64,000 nucleotides of DNA, from assembly GCA_024516155.1 (NCBI GenBank), contig JAJJXM010000035.1, forward strand, positions 372,001-436,000. The letters run 5' to 3'. The notes under the pieces are model-generated. The model saw only the letters and a list, made by a program, of their open reading frames with translations. It was not told where the DNA came from and searched no databases. Origin of the DNA: Pyronema omphalodes. Lineage: Eukaryota > Ascomycota > Pezizomycetes > Pezizales > Pyronemataceae. Of the stretch, positions 25,571 to 35,752 are shown in pieces (position 1 is the first letter of the stretch; each line of letters starts with the position of its first letter). Made by a program: the position numbers and the translations under genes.

Positions 25571-26282
25571 GTTCGATTTCTTAACTGGATAACTGGCTGG
25601 TTAACAAAGTGTAGCTCTGGTGGGGTTCCGGTATAAAGATGAGGGGCCGACACCAGGAGGTGAGGAGGGAGGGGGGGGTAATTATTGTGCCCGTTGTGTT
25701 TATTCTACTTGTAATGCTGATGAATAGACGTCGATACAGAATATATATAAGTTCAAAGGTTCAGAGGTTCAGAGGTTAAGAACTCAATGTATATAAGCAG
25801 CTTACAATCGTGAGGGGGTTTAAGTCTTAACTTCCAGAATAACAGCATGTAGTCGGATCAAGCTAGCTAGCTAGATATCCAACCAGCTAGATATTTTGAA
25901 ATCAGACATTCAGACATCCAGGTCAAGGCTCAAGGCTCAAGGCTCAAGGCTCAAGGCTCAAGCAATGCAGTCGTTTTGGAGATCGGGGTGTATTAATCAT
26001 AATGTATCATGCTATGTATAGTGCTATACAATGAACATAGAGCATTATTTTTTATATATAAAGTGGTGTATGTTAGGCCGTTTGGATGTTTTTATATTTT
26101 GTATGTGGTGGGTTTTATTGTAAGCTATGGATATATGTGGTGATATAAAGTGGAAAGAAATGTACATGTTATAAATATGAACTTTGCTGGGACTGTGTTT
26201 CTGTGTTTCTGTCTTGATGCTTTGATGCTTTGCTGTGTTGCTGTTGTTTGGTTTTCCATATTCCATGATTTATGGTGCATTT

Positions 26283-26358
26283 AGTTTGACCGAAAACAAA
26301 GTTTTTGGCTTATTTTACACAGGTAAAAAGGGCTAAAAACTTTGTTTTCAGTTGGAAC
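26283..26358. repeat. Inverted repeat, 18-bp arms, AT-rich
   Basis: Arm 1 (26292-26309) GAAAACAAAGTTTTTGGC pairs with arm 2 (26332-26349) with one mismatch. Partial pairing extends the stem on both sides, leaving a loop of about 20 nt. Possible transcript hairpin, terminator-like structure or tiny MITE. Confidence 0.7.
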
Positions 26359-27497
26359 CAAATATATCCCCATCTCTATCCGTTCCATATATGACAGACT
26401 ATATCCGTCCACTTTTCCTTTTCCTTTTCCTTTTCCTTTTCCTTTTCCTCTCTTCCAATTTATGGCGCTATAACAACCACCGATCATCTCACAACCCCCA
26501 ACATCACCCCTCCATCCCACCAATCCCACTTTCCGCAATCCCCCATTCCCCGTCATTCCCCCATTTCTTCTTCCCCCAAATAATCCAGTCCATCCCCTCT
26601 TCCCTTTTCCCCCTTTCCAACTTTCCACCCCAACCAACTCAACTTTCCCCACCCCCAACGCCAACACCACCACCAAAATCCCCAACGTAACATAATCCGA
26701 ATTCATCATCTCACTACTATCCTTATATCCTTACCTACCCGCGCCCAACGACCATTGCTCTTAAGCCCGGTGGACGATAAATAACAACAAACACGAGTGA
26801 TGGATCATGACTACTGACTACTGATGGCAGAGATATCAAAGATGTCAGGGCGGATGTTATGTATGCCTTTTCCACGGTTCCGGTTTCCGAAATGGGGTTG
26901 TGTTTGTATGGAATAAGTACTGGGGGGGGGGGGTATGGGTATGAATTTCGGAAAGGATGAAATGATAGGAGGTGAATCAGGGATATATAGGATGGATTTT
27001 ATGGTTGTTGCCGGGGGGTTCGGAAAAATGATGGCTCAGATATATGGAAGCCCCTATAATACTGTACCATTAATTATTAATATTAATATCAATATTTTTT
27101 GGGTATTAGTATATGGCTACTATTTGGGGCCTTTCTGTTTAGCGTGGGGAAATTTAGAGTTGTGAAGTTTGGGATGATTAATTTATGGGCTAAAATGACA
27201 GGAATTATAAGGGAACTATATACAGTACGTGCTTTATTTTCAGGGTTGTGGGTGTTGGATAGTGAATATCTTATGTGCAACGGATGAATTATAGGTGTAG
27301 ATTGTGTTTAATGTATCATGTCACCGTATACTCTAATGCTCTTAGCCTGCCTACCGACTGGAGCTAGTCACGTTTATTGTTTCCCCATAGAAACCCCTGG
27401 TACTTTGCACTGCATCATCACCCTTAATAATAGCCCTAAACCCGGCATCGTTATCATTATCATAAACATTACATGGTATCAACAATCCTTCCCTTCC

Positions 27498-28635
27498 TTA
27501 ATCCTTCTTCATAATCCAAGCACTCGCCTTGGCCGCCTCTCTTTTCGCCGCCTCCTCATCCTTCGCCATTTCCTTGATTCTATTAGGGGTAGGTACATCA
27601 CGACCCTTCTTAAATCCCTCTCTCTCATCCAACAATTCCTCCCACTTCTTCAAAGCGGGGAAGTTCTCAATATCGACACCCGCCCAGCCGGCAGCACGAA
27701 CCCAGCCATAGGTAGTGATATCGGCAATAGTAAGCTTATTTCCAACTAGGAAAGAAGAACCCTTTTTAGCTTGTTGTTCGAGACGGGTGTTGAGGACTCC
27801 GTAGAGACGGGAGGTCTCAGTTTGATAGCGGTTGATGCCGTAGGGAATTTTCTCGGGGGCGTAGCGGAAGAAGTGGTTGGCTTGGCCTTGCATTGGGCCT
27901 ACTCCGGCGTTTTGGAAGAAGCTGGAGTATCACGAGTTGAGGGTTAGCTTTGGAATTTCTTTTGGTATGTATGTATGTATGCAGAAATGGAGTAACGCGC
28001 CGCTGACGTCACGGTAGCCGCGCGTATAGTGCTCATTACTGTCGGGTGCGACAACTAGGGGATGACTTACACCCACTGCTGGACCTCCCAGTACTCGGCG
28101 GATCCATGAGGGAAGCTGATCTTGTGGTCTTTATCGTAGGTCTCGACGAGGTATTGGAGGATAGATCCGGATTCCATGAGGTTGATTCCTTTGCCGTTGT
28201 CGAAGCTGGAGTCGGTTAGGGCGGGGATACGGCCGTTGGGGTTGATCTCGAGGAACCATCTGGTGATGTTGTCAGCTACTACTGTACTTCATTTTGTCGA
28301 TTGATGGTTCGTGTTCGATGGCAGAGGTGGTGAGGTATGATGAAGCCCGAGCCCAGGATCGAGTGACAAGCCCCCCCCCCCCCCCCCACATTCCATCACG
28401 GCCAGAAGAGAACGGGGAAAACTCACGGTTCCTTCTGCTCCGTTTTATCAAAGCTGATAGTTCTAACATTATAAGGGAGACCCAATTCCTCAAGCAAGAT
28501 CGAGACCTTAACACCATTTGGAGTTTGAGCGGTGTAAAGGGTGATGGGATGCTTTGCGTCAGCCATGATAGATTTTGCGGCGTTCGTTAGGTGTTTTGTG
28601 ATGAGTTGAGTTCTGTTTGCTAGGGAGCTTGCCAT
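27498..28635 (-). CDS. Ure2-type glutathione S-transferase
   Basis: Minus-strand exons 28635..28427, 28259..28071 and 27921..27498 encode 273 aa; starting at the internal ATG 28566 ([11 protein letters not shown]) gives 250 aa, the usual length. The N-terminal thioredoxin fold shows [20 protein letters not shown] and, across intron 1, NPNGRIPAL and [11 protein letters not shown] (the glutathione-binding E-S pair). The Ure2/GST C-terminal helical domain follows: [20 protein letters not shown] and [17 protein letters not shown]. Such fungal GSTs conjugate or reduce glutathione adducts in the cytosol. The 23-residue N-terminal extension before MADAKHP is Arg/Lys-containing without acids and could be a weak mitochondrial presequence. 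Introns of 167 and 149 nt are long for this window. Intron 1 holds a 14-base C run. Confidence 0.88.
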
Positions 28636-29640
28636 AAATCAAGACTTGATGAGGTTGTTAAGGGCTTGGTTTATATATGTCTGTACATGAGTAGGAAGCT
28701 GGCACCCGGATATGATGCCACCGAACCGGACATCCATCTCGGAGCTCCATGACGAGCTAAATTGCTCCATGGCGGGGGTGTTTGTAAGCGATTGTACGCT
28801 ACGGAGTTTAGCGGAGAAGGCAGCTGGAATATCAAAGAACGACGTTTAACATGTGCACCACATACATATGAAAGTTGGATTTTCGGGTAAATGGCATATA
28901 AAAGAAGGTATCACGAAGGGAATATGGTTGTCTGATTGTCGTGATTGTCGCAGGAATATTGCGCAATTGTGTTGGATTAATAATGTAGCATTACGAGATC
29001 TCAATCGCTGTTGTTGCACCGAGGTTCCTGGTGTTGGAATGAAAGGTGGGGTTAGAGATGGACCGTACATAGCACAGCCAGGGGTCCCTGGTTTCATCGA
29101 TGCGCTTGGCTTGAGCACCGTTTATCACTCACCACGTGGGACGGATTATAAGCTCTCTTATATGTAAGAGGGGCCGTAAGTTCGTAGCCGTTGTGTAACC
29201 ATGGAATAGGTGAGGGTTGTGGTATTTTGTCTAGAAGAAGTCACGAATTATCAACATACGGGTACATCCATGGCCAGTTGGCCTAAGCAATTGAGGAGGA
29301 TAGAGATTCTTCTCCCATCACTCAGGTACCCTTGTTTTTCATACCATAGTCCTCAATGTACAATGTGTGTAAAGTTATTCGGTGATCATATTTTGGACAA
29401 TGTATCTTGAAAGCTTAAATGATGTTCCTTGAATGCTGACTAACTTGACAAGGTGAGGAGTGCAGTATCATAAAGCAACCCGAAGGCGAGGAACGACCTA
29501 GTGCTTACGTACGCCAATCCTCGCTCTGAATTTTTTGAGGAGCACGTAAAGTGCACTGCAACGTTACAGTGAAATTCTGGGCATTTACGCCTGTTGAGTC
29601 TACATATGGACTTTGTCAATTCATAACCACCCCCGTCCTG
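28636..29640. other. Intergenic, no gene seen
   Basis: About 1 kb of mixed-composition sequence upstream of the GST gene. Open frames on both strands at 28850-29170 are antisense to each other and match nothing I recognise. Confidence 0.5.
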
Positions 29641-30102
29641 TCTTTTTTAGTTTTCTAAGCCTTGTCGTCCCCTGATTTCTTGAACTACATACGCAAAATT
29701 CTTTCTAGAACCTTTATAACTTACCCCCAGCCCGATTTTTAGACGTCACTTCAGTTGGCCTCGAATACTTAAGCTGTATGAGAAACAATAACACACGTTG
29801 TAATTGGATAAGGCGTTACGTTAAATTATGGCAGATAACTTGTGATTGGTGATAACATATGATGGCCGTCTATAACCAGTAAATTGTGCAACGTAAATTA
29901 AAAAGTATAAACGTATTATACATTTATACCCCCGCTGTAACTTTCAAACTCTTCTAACCCTATCAATAAAAACCAAACCCTTCCTCCATTAAACTCCCAC
30001 TACTCATCACCGGTAAAATTCCGCCCATCAAATCTATTACTTTAACCTAGTTTCCCTCCACTCTGTATCCGTTCCGTCCGGTCCCTCCTACAAGCTTCTA
30101 TT

Positions 30103-30867
30103 TTACTTCTCAGATTCCTCCTCCTCTCCTAACTCTACCTCACCTTCAACCTTGAGGGGAACATTATCGCCGAGCTTAATATCATCAAGCTCCAAACCAT
30201 CCAATAGGGCCCTCTTTTCCTTCCTTGATTTTTTATCCTCCGATTCCTCGTCGTCCGATTCTTCGTCATCGGATTCTTCATCCTCACTCAACTCTATTGC
30301 CAAATCAACGTTGAGGGCGGCAGTATCGCCTAACTTGATATCACCGAGATTCAATCCATCCAACAAGCCCCTCTTCCCCTTCATATCTTCCTTGGATGTG
30401 AAGACGACATCATCAGCGAACTTGAAATCATCAGAATCATGTCCATCTGCAATGGCCCTCTTCTCCTTCTCCTTCCCTGATTTCTCCTCCCCCGAATTTC
30501 CGTCCCCTCCCAACTCCACCTCACCCTCGATGTTAAGGGCGACAGTATCACCCACCTTAACATCACCAAGATCTACTCCACCCAACAGGCCTCTCTTTTC
30601 CTTCCCCGATTCTGCATCACCTTCAATGATGCCAGCGCCAATATCAACTGCGATATTCTTGTCATTGCCATCGTGACTTTTTCCCCGAGAACCACTACCG
30701 ATAGAAAGCTTGTTGTTCTGTAGCAAGTCAGAGCTCTTGATGGCGTCAAGATCATGGCTGAGGGGGATATCTGAGAAGATCTGAGGAGCCTTGACGAGGA
30801 GGGTTGGGAGAGCGTAGATGACGGGGGTTGCGGAGAGGAGGACGCTGGTGAGGAGACAGATCTTCAT
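30103..30867 (-). CDS. Secreted Kex2-punctuated repeat protein (KEP-like), copy 1, C-terminally shortened
   Basis: Intronless, 254 aa. A clear signal peptide (MKICLLTSVLLSATPVIYA, cut before LPT) and a short pro-region are followed by four segments each introduced by Lys-Arg at 91-92, 136-137, 165-166 and 218-219. Three segments follow the consensus (A/G)LL(D/G)G(L/V)xLxD(I/V)K(L/V)GD, then a beta-like VxLxVEGEVELG and an acidic Glu/Asp/Ser linker. The other segment is a divergent type (DSDDFKFADDVVFT). Lys-Arg sites in a secreted protein are substrates of the Golgi Kex2 protease, so the expected products are 29-53 residue acidic peptides. Fungal KEPs are known to yield repellents, pheromones, RiPPs or virulence peptides; no assignment is possible here. 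There is no Cys or Tyr-based core as in dikaritins. Homology to copy 2 continues beyond the stop. Confidence 0.8.
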   Translation of the reverse strand: MKICLLTSVLLSATPVIYALPTLLVKAPQIFSDIPLSHDLDAIKSSDLLQNNKLSIGSGSRGKSHDGNDKNIAVDIGAGIIEGDAESGKEKRGLLGGVDLGDVKVGDTVALNIEGEVELGGDGNSGEEKSGKEKEKRAIADGHDSDDFKFADDVVFTSKEDMKGKRGLLDGLNLGDIKLGDTAALNVDLAIELSEDEESDDEESDDEESEDKKSRKEKRALLDGLELDDIKLGDNVPLKVEGEVELGEEEESEK

Positions 30868-31036
30868 GGTGATGGTGATTTAGGGGTTGGTCAATTAAAC
30901 GAGAGTAGAATGGGTGAACGGAGTAGATAAAGTCGATAGTGAATAGAAAGACGGGAAGATGAACGAGTGATGGTAAGCTTAGTTGAGAGTGGATGTTGTG
31001 GGCGATGATTTATTTTGGACTTGGAAACGGAGTGGG

Positions 31037-31049
31037 TTATATATTGAAT
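31037..31049 (-). promoter_or_regulatory. TATA-like element of KEP copy 1
   Basis: ATTCAATATATAA on the minus strand, 170 bp upstream of the ATG. The same 13-mer occurs at 171 bp before the copy-2 ATG (33671-33683), so both sequence and spacing survived duplication. Confidence 0.5.
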
Positions 31050-32408
31050 CTTCTTGCTCCATGAAAGGCATTGTGGAATTATCAGAGTAGGGCCGGAGCC
31101 TCGAGGAATGAGGTTATGCGAGGTAGCTACAGTATGAGGGAATTTGAGCTGCGAGGAGATGTGAGGAATGTAGCAATACGATATACATTCACTACTATAA
31201 CAGTTTCATATTAGATGTGCGGAGAATTTCATGATTGCGAGAATGGATGGAATTTTACTCCCATTCACTCCTGTTCAATTCTATGGAGAATCCCTTGCAT
31301 GTTGAAAGTCAGGGAATAGCACTCGAGTTGCAGGGGTAACAGAAGTTGTTGTAATGGGAGGCAATGGTAATCATCTGGACTGACATCCTAGGCTACAAGA
31401 GGACATTCCTATGGACATAACAGTATTCATAACTTTTAGAATCTTTGGAATTGCGGATGGTGAATGTACCATTAGAAAGCTATGTATCTCCCATGGCTCG
31501 GTATAATACTCAAAATGCGGGTTCGTGGTAAAATATCAACGTTACAAATCACACCGGGTCCGTATTTATTGATTTTTTTTAGCCTTGATATCCCCCACTT
31601 TCTTGTGCTCTATTACAAAAATTCCTTCCAGGACATCTCACTCGCACCTAAGCCACAGTTCTAGACGCAGTTTGTGACATTATTGGCGGGTTAAGCCATA
31701 CGATGAAGAATAAGACGCCTCGAAACTGGATTCAGAGTTAGTAGTTAGTGAAATCATGATAAATCACTGGCGATTGGTGATAATACATGAAGACGGGAGA
31801 CTGGAGGCTCACCCAAGTTACATATAGAAGAAAACAGGTTCGAATTCTATGCCATTCCGACTGGGAGACTGGCCACTAAGATGTTGCTCACAGAGGTTCA
31901 CCCAGGGCCCAAGATGTTGGTTTACATGGTCAGTGTCTTCTTAAGTGTAGTCAAGATGGAGAATTGAGTCGTAGGATGAAAGAACTTAACGTATTCAGGC
32001 ATGGAACAGAAACAGGTGCAAATCATAGAGGGTGACTTCATACTTAAATGTGTACAAGTATCCATAAATCATCGGAATAAAACAGTTTGTGTCCCTTGTT
32101 CTAGCAGTGCGATAAACTCGGTAGACGTCGCCTACGATTTACGCCCTGCACTCCCATCCACCACTTTCTACAACAGGTATGTCGAAAAGTTACTTCTCTC
32201 TTGATTGTACATGGTGAGTGACCTGCGCAACATAAACTGATGTGTAATAGTGATGCATTATGTATTATGTATTAGGTATTATATACTAAACCCCCCCGAT
32301 CACCTTTAACCCTTTAACTTGATGAACAAAAAACCAAACTCTTCCTCCACTAGATTCTTACTGCTCAGTATCTTCATGAATTATACCCATTAAATGGATT
32401 GCTTTAAC

Positions 32409-33500
32409 TTAGTTGCACTCCGGACACTCCGTGTCAGTTCCGTCCGGTCCCTCCCATAGGTTTCTCTGGCCCTTCCCTGATTTTTCACCCTCCCCCAAAT
32501 TTACCTCACCCTTAACATTGAGCACGACATTATCGCCTACCTTAATATCACCAAGATCCAATCCGTCCAATAGGGCTCTCTTTCCCTTATCTGATTTCTC
32601 CGATTCTTCATCCTCTCCCAGCTCCAACTCACCCTCGACGTTGAGGGCGACATTATCGCTCAGCTTGATGTCATTAAGATTCAATCCATCCAACAAGCTC
32701 CTCTTTCCCTTCTGTGATCTTTGGCCCCCTCGGAAATTCCTATCTTCCTTGGGTGTGAAGACGACATCATTAGCGAACTTGAAATCATTAGAATCCTGTC
32801 CATCTTCAAGGGACCTCTTCTCCTTCTCTGATTTCTCCTCCGATTCTTCATCCTGTCCCAACTCCACCTCACCCTCGACGTTGAGGGGGACATTATCGCC
32901 TAACTTGATATCACTAAGATCCAGTCCATCCAACAGGCCTCTCTTTTCCTTCTCTGATTCATCATCCGATTCATCATCCTCTCCCAACTCCACCTCACCA
33001 TCGACGTCGAGGGCGACATTATCCCCCACCTTAACATCACCGAGATTCAATCCATCCAATAGCCCTCTTTTTCCCTTCTGTGATTTCTTCTCCCCCGACA
33101 GTGCATCCTCCCCGACGAAGAGGTCGACACTATCGCTCAGCTTGACATCACCAAGCTCCAGTCCCTGCAACAGAGCTCTTTTTTCCATCCCCGATTTTCC
33201 ATTCTCACCCAAACCCACCCCACCATCGACTTTAAGGACGACATCACCAACAAGCTTCGAATCATCACCAGGAGTAATAGTGAAAGCCTTACTTCCAACA
33301 ACCACATTAGCGTTCAGGTCAGCTTGAATATTGACTGCTGTATTCTTGTCGTTTTGAACATTTAATTTGGCAGTGGCGTCGAGATTATTGTTGAGAGGGA
33401 TATCTGGAAAGATCTGAGGAGCCTTGACGAGGAAGGTTGGGAGAGCGTAGATTACGGGGGTTGCGGACAGGAGGACGCTGGTGAAGAGACAGATCTTCAT
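32409..33500 (-). CDS. Secreted Kex2-punctuated repeat protein (KEP-like), copy 2
   Basis: Intronless, 363 aa. Signal peptide MKICLFTSVLLSATPVIYA, then LPTFLVKAPQIFPDIPLNNN, almost identical to copy 1. Lys-Arg sites fall at 107-108, 144-145, 186-187, 228-229, 266-267 and 307-308, with a degenerate Gln-Arg at 345-346. Spacing is 37-42 residues. Five segments share (A/G/S)LL(D/Q)GLxLxDIKLxDNVxLxVEGEVELG plus an acidic linker ending EKEKR or KGKR. One segment (SLEDGQDSNDFKFANDVVFT) is the divergent type also found in copy 1. The tail (NLWEGPDGTDTECPECN) has the only cysteines after the signal peptide. The layout of signal, repeats and dibasic sites defines a KEP precursor. I see no UstYa-type or methyltransferase modifier gene nearby, so a modified RiPP is not indicated. 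Expected location: secretory pathway, then medium or cell wall. Confidence 0.85.
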   Translation of the reverse strand: MKICLFTSVLLSATPVIYALPTFLVKAPQIFPDIPLNNNLDATAKLNVQNDKNTAVNIQADLNANVVVGSKAFTITPGDDSKLVGDVVLKVDGGVGLGENGKSGMEKRALLQGLELGDVKLSDSVDLFVGEDALSGEKKSQKGKRGLLDGLNLGDVKVGDNVALDVDGEVELGEDDESDDESEKEKRGLLDGLDLSDIKLGDNVPLNVEGEVELGQDEESEEKSEKEKRSLEDGQDSNDFKFANDVVFTPKEDRNFRGGQRSQKGKRSLLDGLNLNDIKLSDNVALNVEGELELGEDEESEKSDKGKRALLDGLDLGDIKVGDNVVLNVKGEVNLGEGEKSGKGQRNLWEGPDGTDTECPECN

Positions 33501-33670
33501 GGTGATGGTGATTTGGTGGTTTGTATATTAAATTGAAGTAGAAAGAATTAATAGTGGAAATGATGTCGATATAGTGAAAAGAGAGGTGGGAAGTTGAACG
33601 AGTGATGGTGGCTTGGTTGATGTTGGATGTTGTAGGTGATGATTTACTTTGGACTTCGGAATGGGATGAG

Positions 33671-33683
33671 TTATATATTGAAT
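33671..33683 (-). promoter_or_regulatory. TATA-like element of KEP copy 2
   Basis: ATTCAATATATAA on the minus strand at 171 bp from the start codon, matching copy 1 in sequence and spacing. Confidence 0.5.
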
Positions 33684-34175
33684 CCTCTTGCTTAATTCGA
33701 GGTCCTACTGATATGATAGAATATGGCAGGATATTGAGGGGTGGGGTCATTCCAGGTAGATACAGGAGAAGTGATTCGATATGTGAGGAGATACGAAGAA
33801 TTTAGCGGTGTAAGAAATTCACCACGATAACAGTTTCGTATCAGAGGCACAGAATTGTATAATCGCGAAGATAGACGGAATGTTCTACTCCTACTTATTC
33901 CCACGGAGTACCCCTCGCATTATGGAAGTCAGAAATTAGCACTCCAGGGGTAACAGAAGTTGTTGCAATGGGAAGTAATGACAAGAGTACCTTCACTATC
34001 GTTCCAGGGTATAAGAGAGTCTTTAGATAAATATGAAAGTATGTTTCACGCCAAAGTTTTTAGAATTGTGGTATGTGGTAAATGTGCTATTAGAAAGCCG
34101 CCCCCCCACCCCCCAAATTGCTTGGTAAAATATACAGAATGAGGACGCGTGGTAAAAATACAACTTTAACAAATA

Positions 34176-35260
34176 TTCAGAATCACTAGACTCATTCTAA
34201 AACTTTAGAGAATGAATTTCTGATATACAACAATATCAGCAACCTCAACACTTACTACTCAAGAAGGACTGTGCGTCCTGGAGTTACAGTTCATACTTGC
34301 CTAATTCCTTTTCACTTTCAGTGTATATACCCGGCGCCACACAGAACTAAACAAATCCAGCCATATCTTACCCGAGCGCCACAACGCAGCCTTGAAACCA
34401 GTGATTCTTACATCAGCACCTTGCCCTACGCGGAAAGAAGGGTCAGGTATCGAGACTAGCCATAACTTATCTCAACTTCATACGTGGCCAGATTAATCAC
34501 GCTCTAGCTATCGCATTCGAGAATCCAGGGGTTCAACCCTAAATTGATGTACCGAAATACAGACACAAATGAGCAAGGAGAAACTGAGGATAATAATGAT
34601 AATCTGTTATTGTTATATACGACCTTGATGGTTATGGCAGTCGTAATATCACTATTAAAATTTCCTCATACGTATTCTGAGCACTGGGTAAACTTCCCTT
34701 AAGCATAAACCCAGGTCACTAAGAGAAATATATGGGAGAGATACGGGACAAGGAGAAACCTAATACGGGAGAATTAAGTGCAGTTGTATTGGAACGTCAG
34801 CAGTTGGCACTCCAGATAGTAAAAGCACGCTGTCTCTTTTGTGTGTTCTCACTGGTGTCTGTTCAGAGCTGGCACTGACCCGGGGTTAGTAGAAAAAAAA
34901 TGAGCCGACCGGGTCAGAGAGGGGTCGCAAGTCACGTGTGCGTGTGATAACTCATGGTGCCGCAACGGTGATGGCGGTCTACACATGGAGTTGACTTCAG
35001 CGAACCAGAAAAGAGTGCTCGTGCCTAACTTCAATTCAGTTCCGCATTTAACCCACACATAAGTATAGATGTATTCTTTTCTGTCCTAGCACGGCAGTCA
35101 ATCCTGTATATATTTCCCGCAATGAAATCCCGACTCAAATGATATTTCTAAGAATCCCATCATCCTCTCTCATGTTCTCCAACTATCCTCGAATATTGTC
35201 AAGATCTAAATCCACAACCTCAGACCTCATCCTACTGACCTGTGACTGACCCCCCCGTCA
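34176..35260. other. Intergenic, no gene seen
   Basis: AT-rich sequence without plausible exons. CACTGACCCGG (about 34873) and CCGGGTCAG (about 34910 and 35268) recur, and may be debris of the retroelement that follows. Confidence 0.4.
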
Positions 35261-35752
35261 TTGACCGGGTCAGTACCAGCTCAGTGTCTGTTGAGGCTGC
35301 GAAACAGCGGCGAGTTTTTCGGGATTGAAATGGTTCGAAAGAAGCAGGACTGCCCGGAATTGCACAGAATTCCGAAACACAAAGCCGCTGTGTTCCTCCA
35401 GTTAGCATCGGGTCAGGCTTTGGTGGGCACCCACCTCAAACGCATAAAAAAGAAAGACTCCGACGAATGTTGGTGGTGTGAGTGGGGAAATAGACAGACG
35501 AAAGGGCGCCTCTTCGGGGAGTTCAAACTGTGGAAATCGGAGTTTGACACACTCCGGAAAGAGGTGACGTGTATGACGGGTAAGCCACAACGGGCACAGG
35601 GAAGGCTAAAGGTGGTGGAGCTTTTCGGGATAATCGGTTTACCAAAGCGATCTTGGAGTATCTTGTGGCCACGGAGATTGGCAGGCGACATGAGTAAGGC
35701 TAGGGTTGGCGAGCCGGGACAGTTTTCTTTGATTTCTTTCTTTTTTCTTTAA
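35261..35752 (+). mobile_element. Degraded LINE (Tad/I-like) reverse-transcriptase C-terminal fragment
   Basis: The plus frame reads ASGQALVGTHLKRIKKKDSD, then ECWWCEWGNRQTKGRLFGEF. This matches the well-known tail of fungal non-LTR retrotransposon polyproteins, a stretch with GHA/GQAL...G.HL followed by CWWC....RQT..HLF.EC. The His and last Cys of the finger are replaced (GRLFGEF), and no upstream RT or endonuclease domain remains, so this is a dead 3' fragment. It ends in T-rich sequence. It lies about 1 kb beyond the KEP duplication. Confidence 0.7.

Larger units (their letters stand above)
22199..27497. other. 5.3-kb intergenic region upstream of TEF1
   Basis: The TEF1-proximal 1-2 kb presumably holds its promoter; C/T-rich stretches occur around 23.9-24.3 kb. 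No credible gene was found on either strand. Repeats include CTATG pentamers (24833-24873), TTATCA / GATCAT palindromic runs (25140-25165 and 25249-25268), the TTGATGGG array, CAAGGCT units (25922-25962), and CCTTTT units (26412-26445). Confidence 0.6.
29640..31560. repeat. Tandem duplication unit A (KEP gene 1 and its flanks)
   Basis: This unit and the next abut and match along coding sequence, promoter and 3' flank. Shared blocks include the 3' flank (AAAACCAAACCCTTCCTCCA against AAAACCAAACTCTTCCTCCA), the upstream block CAGGGGTAACAGAAGTTGTT, TTATATATTGAATC, ATAACAGTTTC and GGTAAAA-TA-CAAC at the far end. Boundaries are estimated by eye to within tens of bases. Confidence 0.75.
31571..34175. 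repeat. Tandem duplication unit B (KEP gene 2 and its flanks)
   Basis: Second unit of the direct duplication. It is longer than unit A because of a larger repeat number in the coding region and about 400 bp of extra 3'-flank sequence (about 31800-32215) that has no counterpart in unit A. The extra block contains a local repeat around GAGGTTCACCCA / CCAAGATGTTG. Confidence 0.7.

Noticed and set aside
25288..25653. 121-aa frame with THQPINPS repeats
   Set aside because: Antisense reading of the TTGATGGG array.
26281..26709. 142-aa minus frame beginning with a hydrophobic helix
   Set aside because: Only the first 15 residues look membrane-like; the rest is Gly/Lys low complexity from a CCTTTT array and it ends inside the inverted repeat.
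32413..33327. 304-aa plus-strand frame antisense to KEP copy 2 (and a similar one at 30152-30676)
   Set aside because: Mirror of the repeats on the coding strand, Ser/Pro/Leu low complexity; the minus-strand frames carry the signal peptide and Kex2 sites.
34870..35285. CACTGACCCGG and CCGGGTCAGT as terminal inverted repeats of one element
   Set aside because: The match is about 9 bp, both motifs recur in other orientations nearby, and no target duplication is visible.
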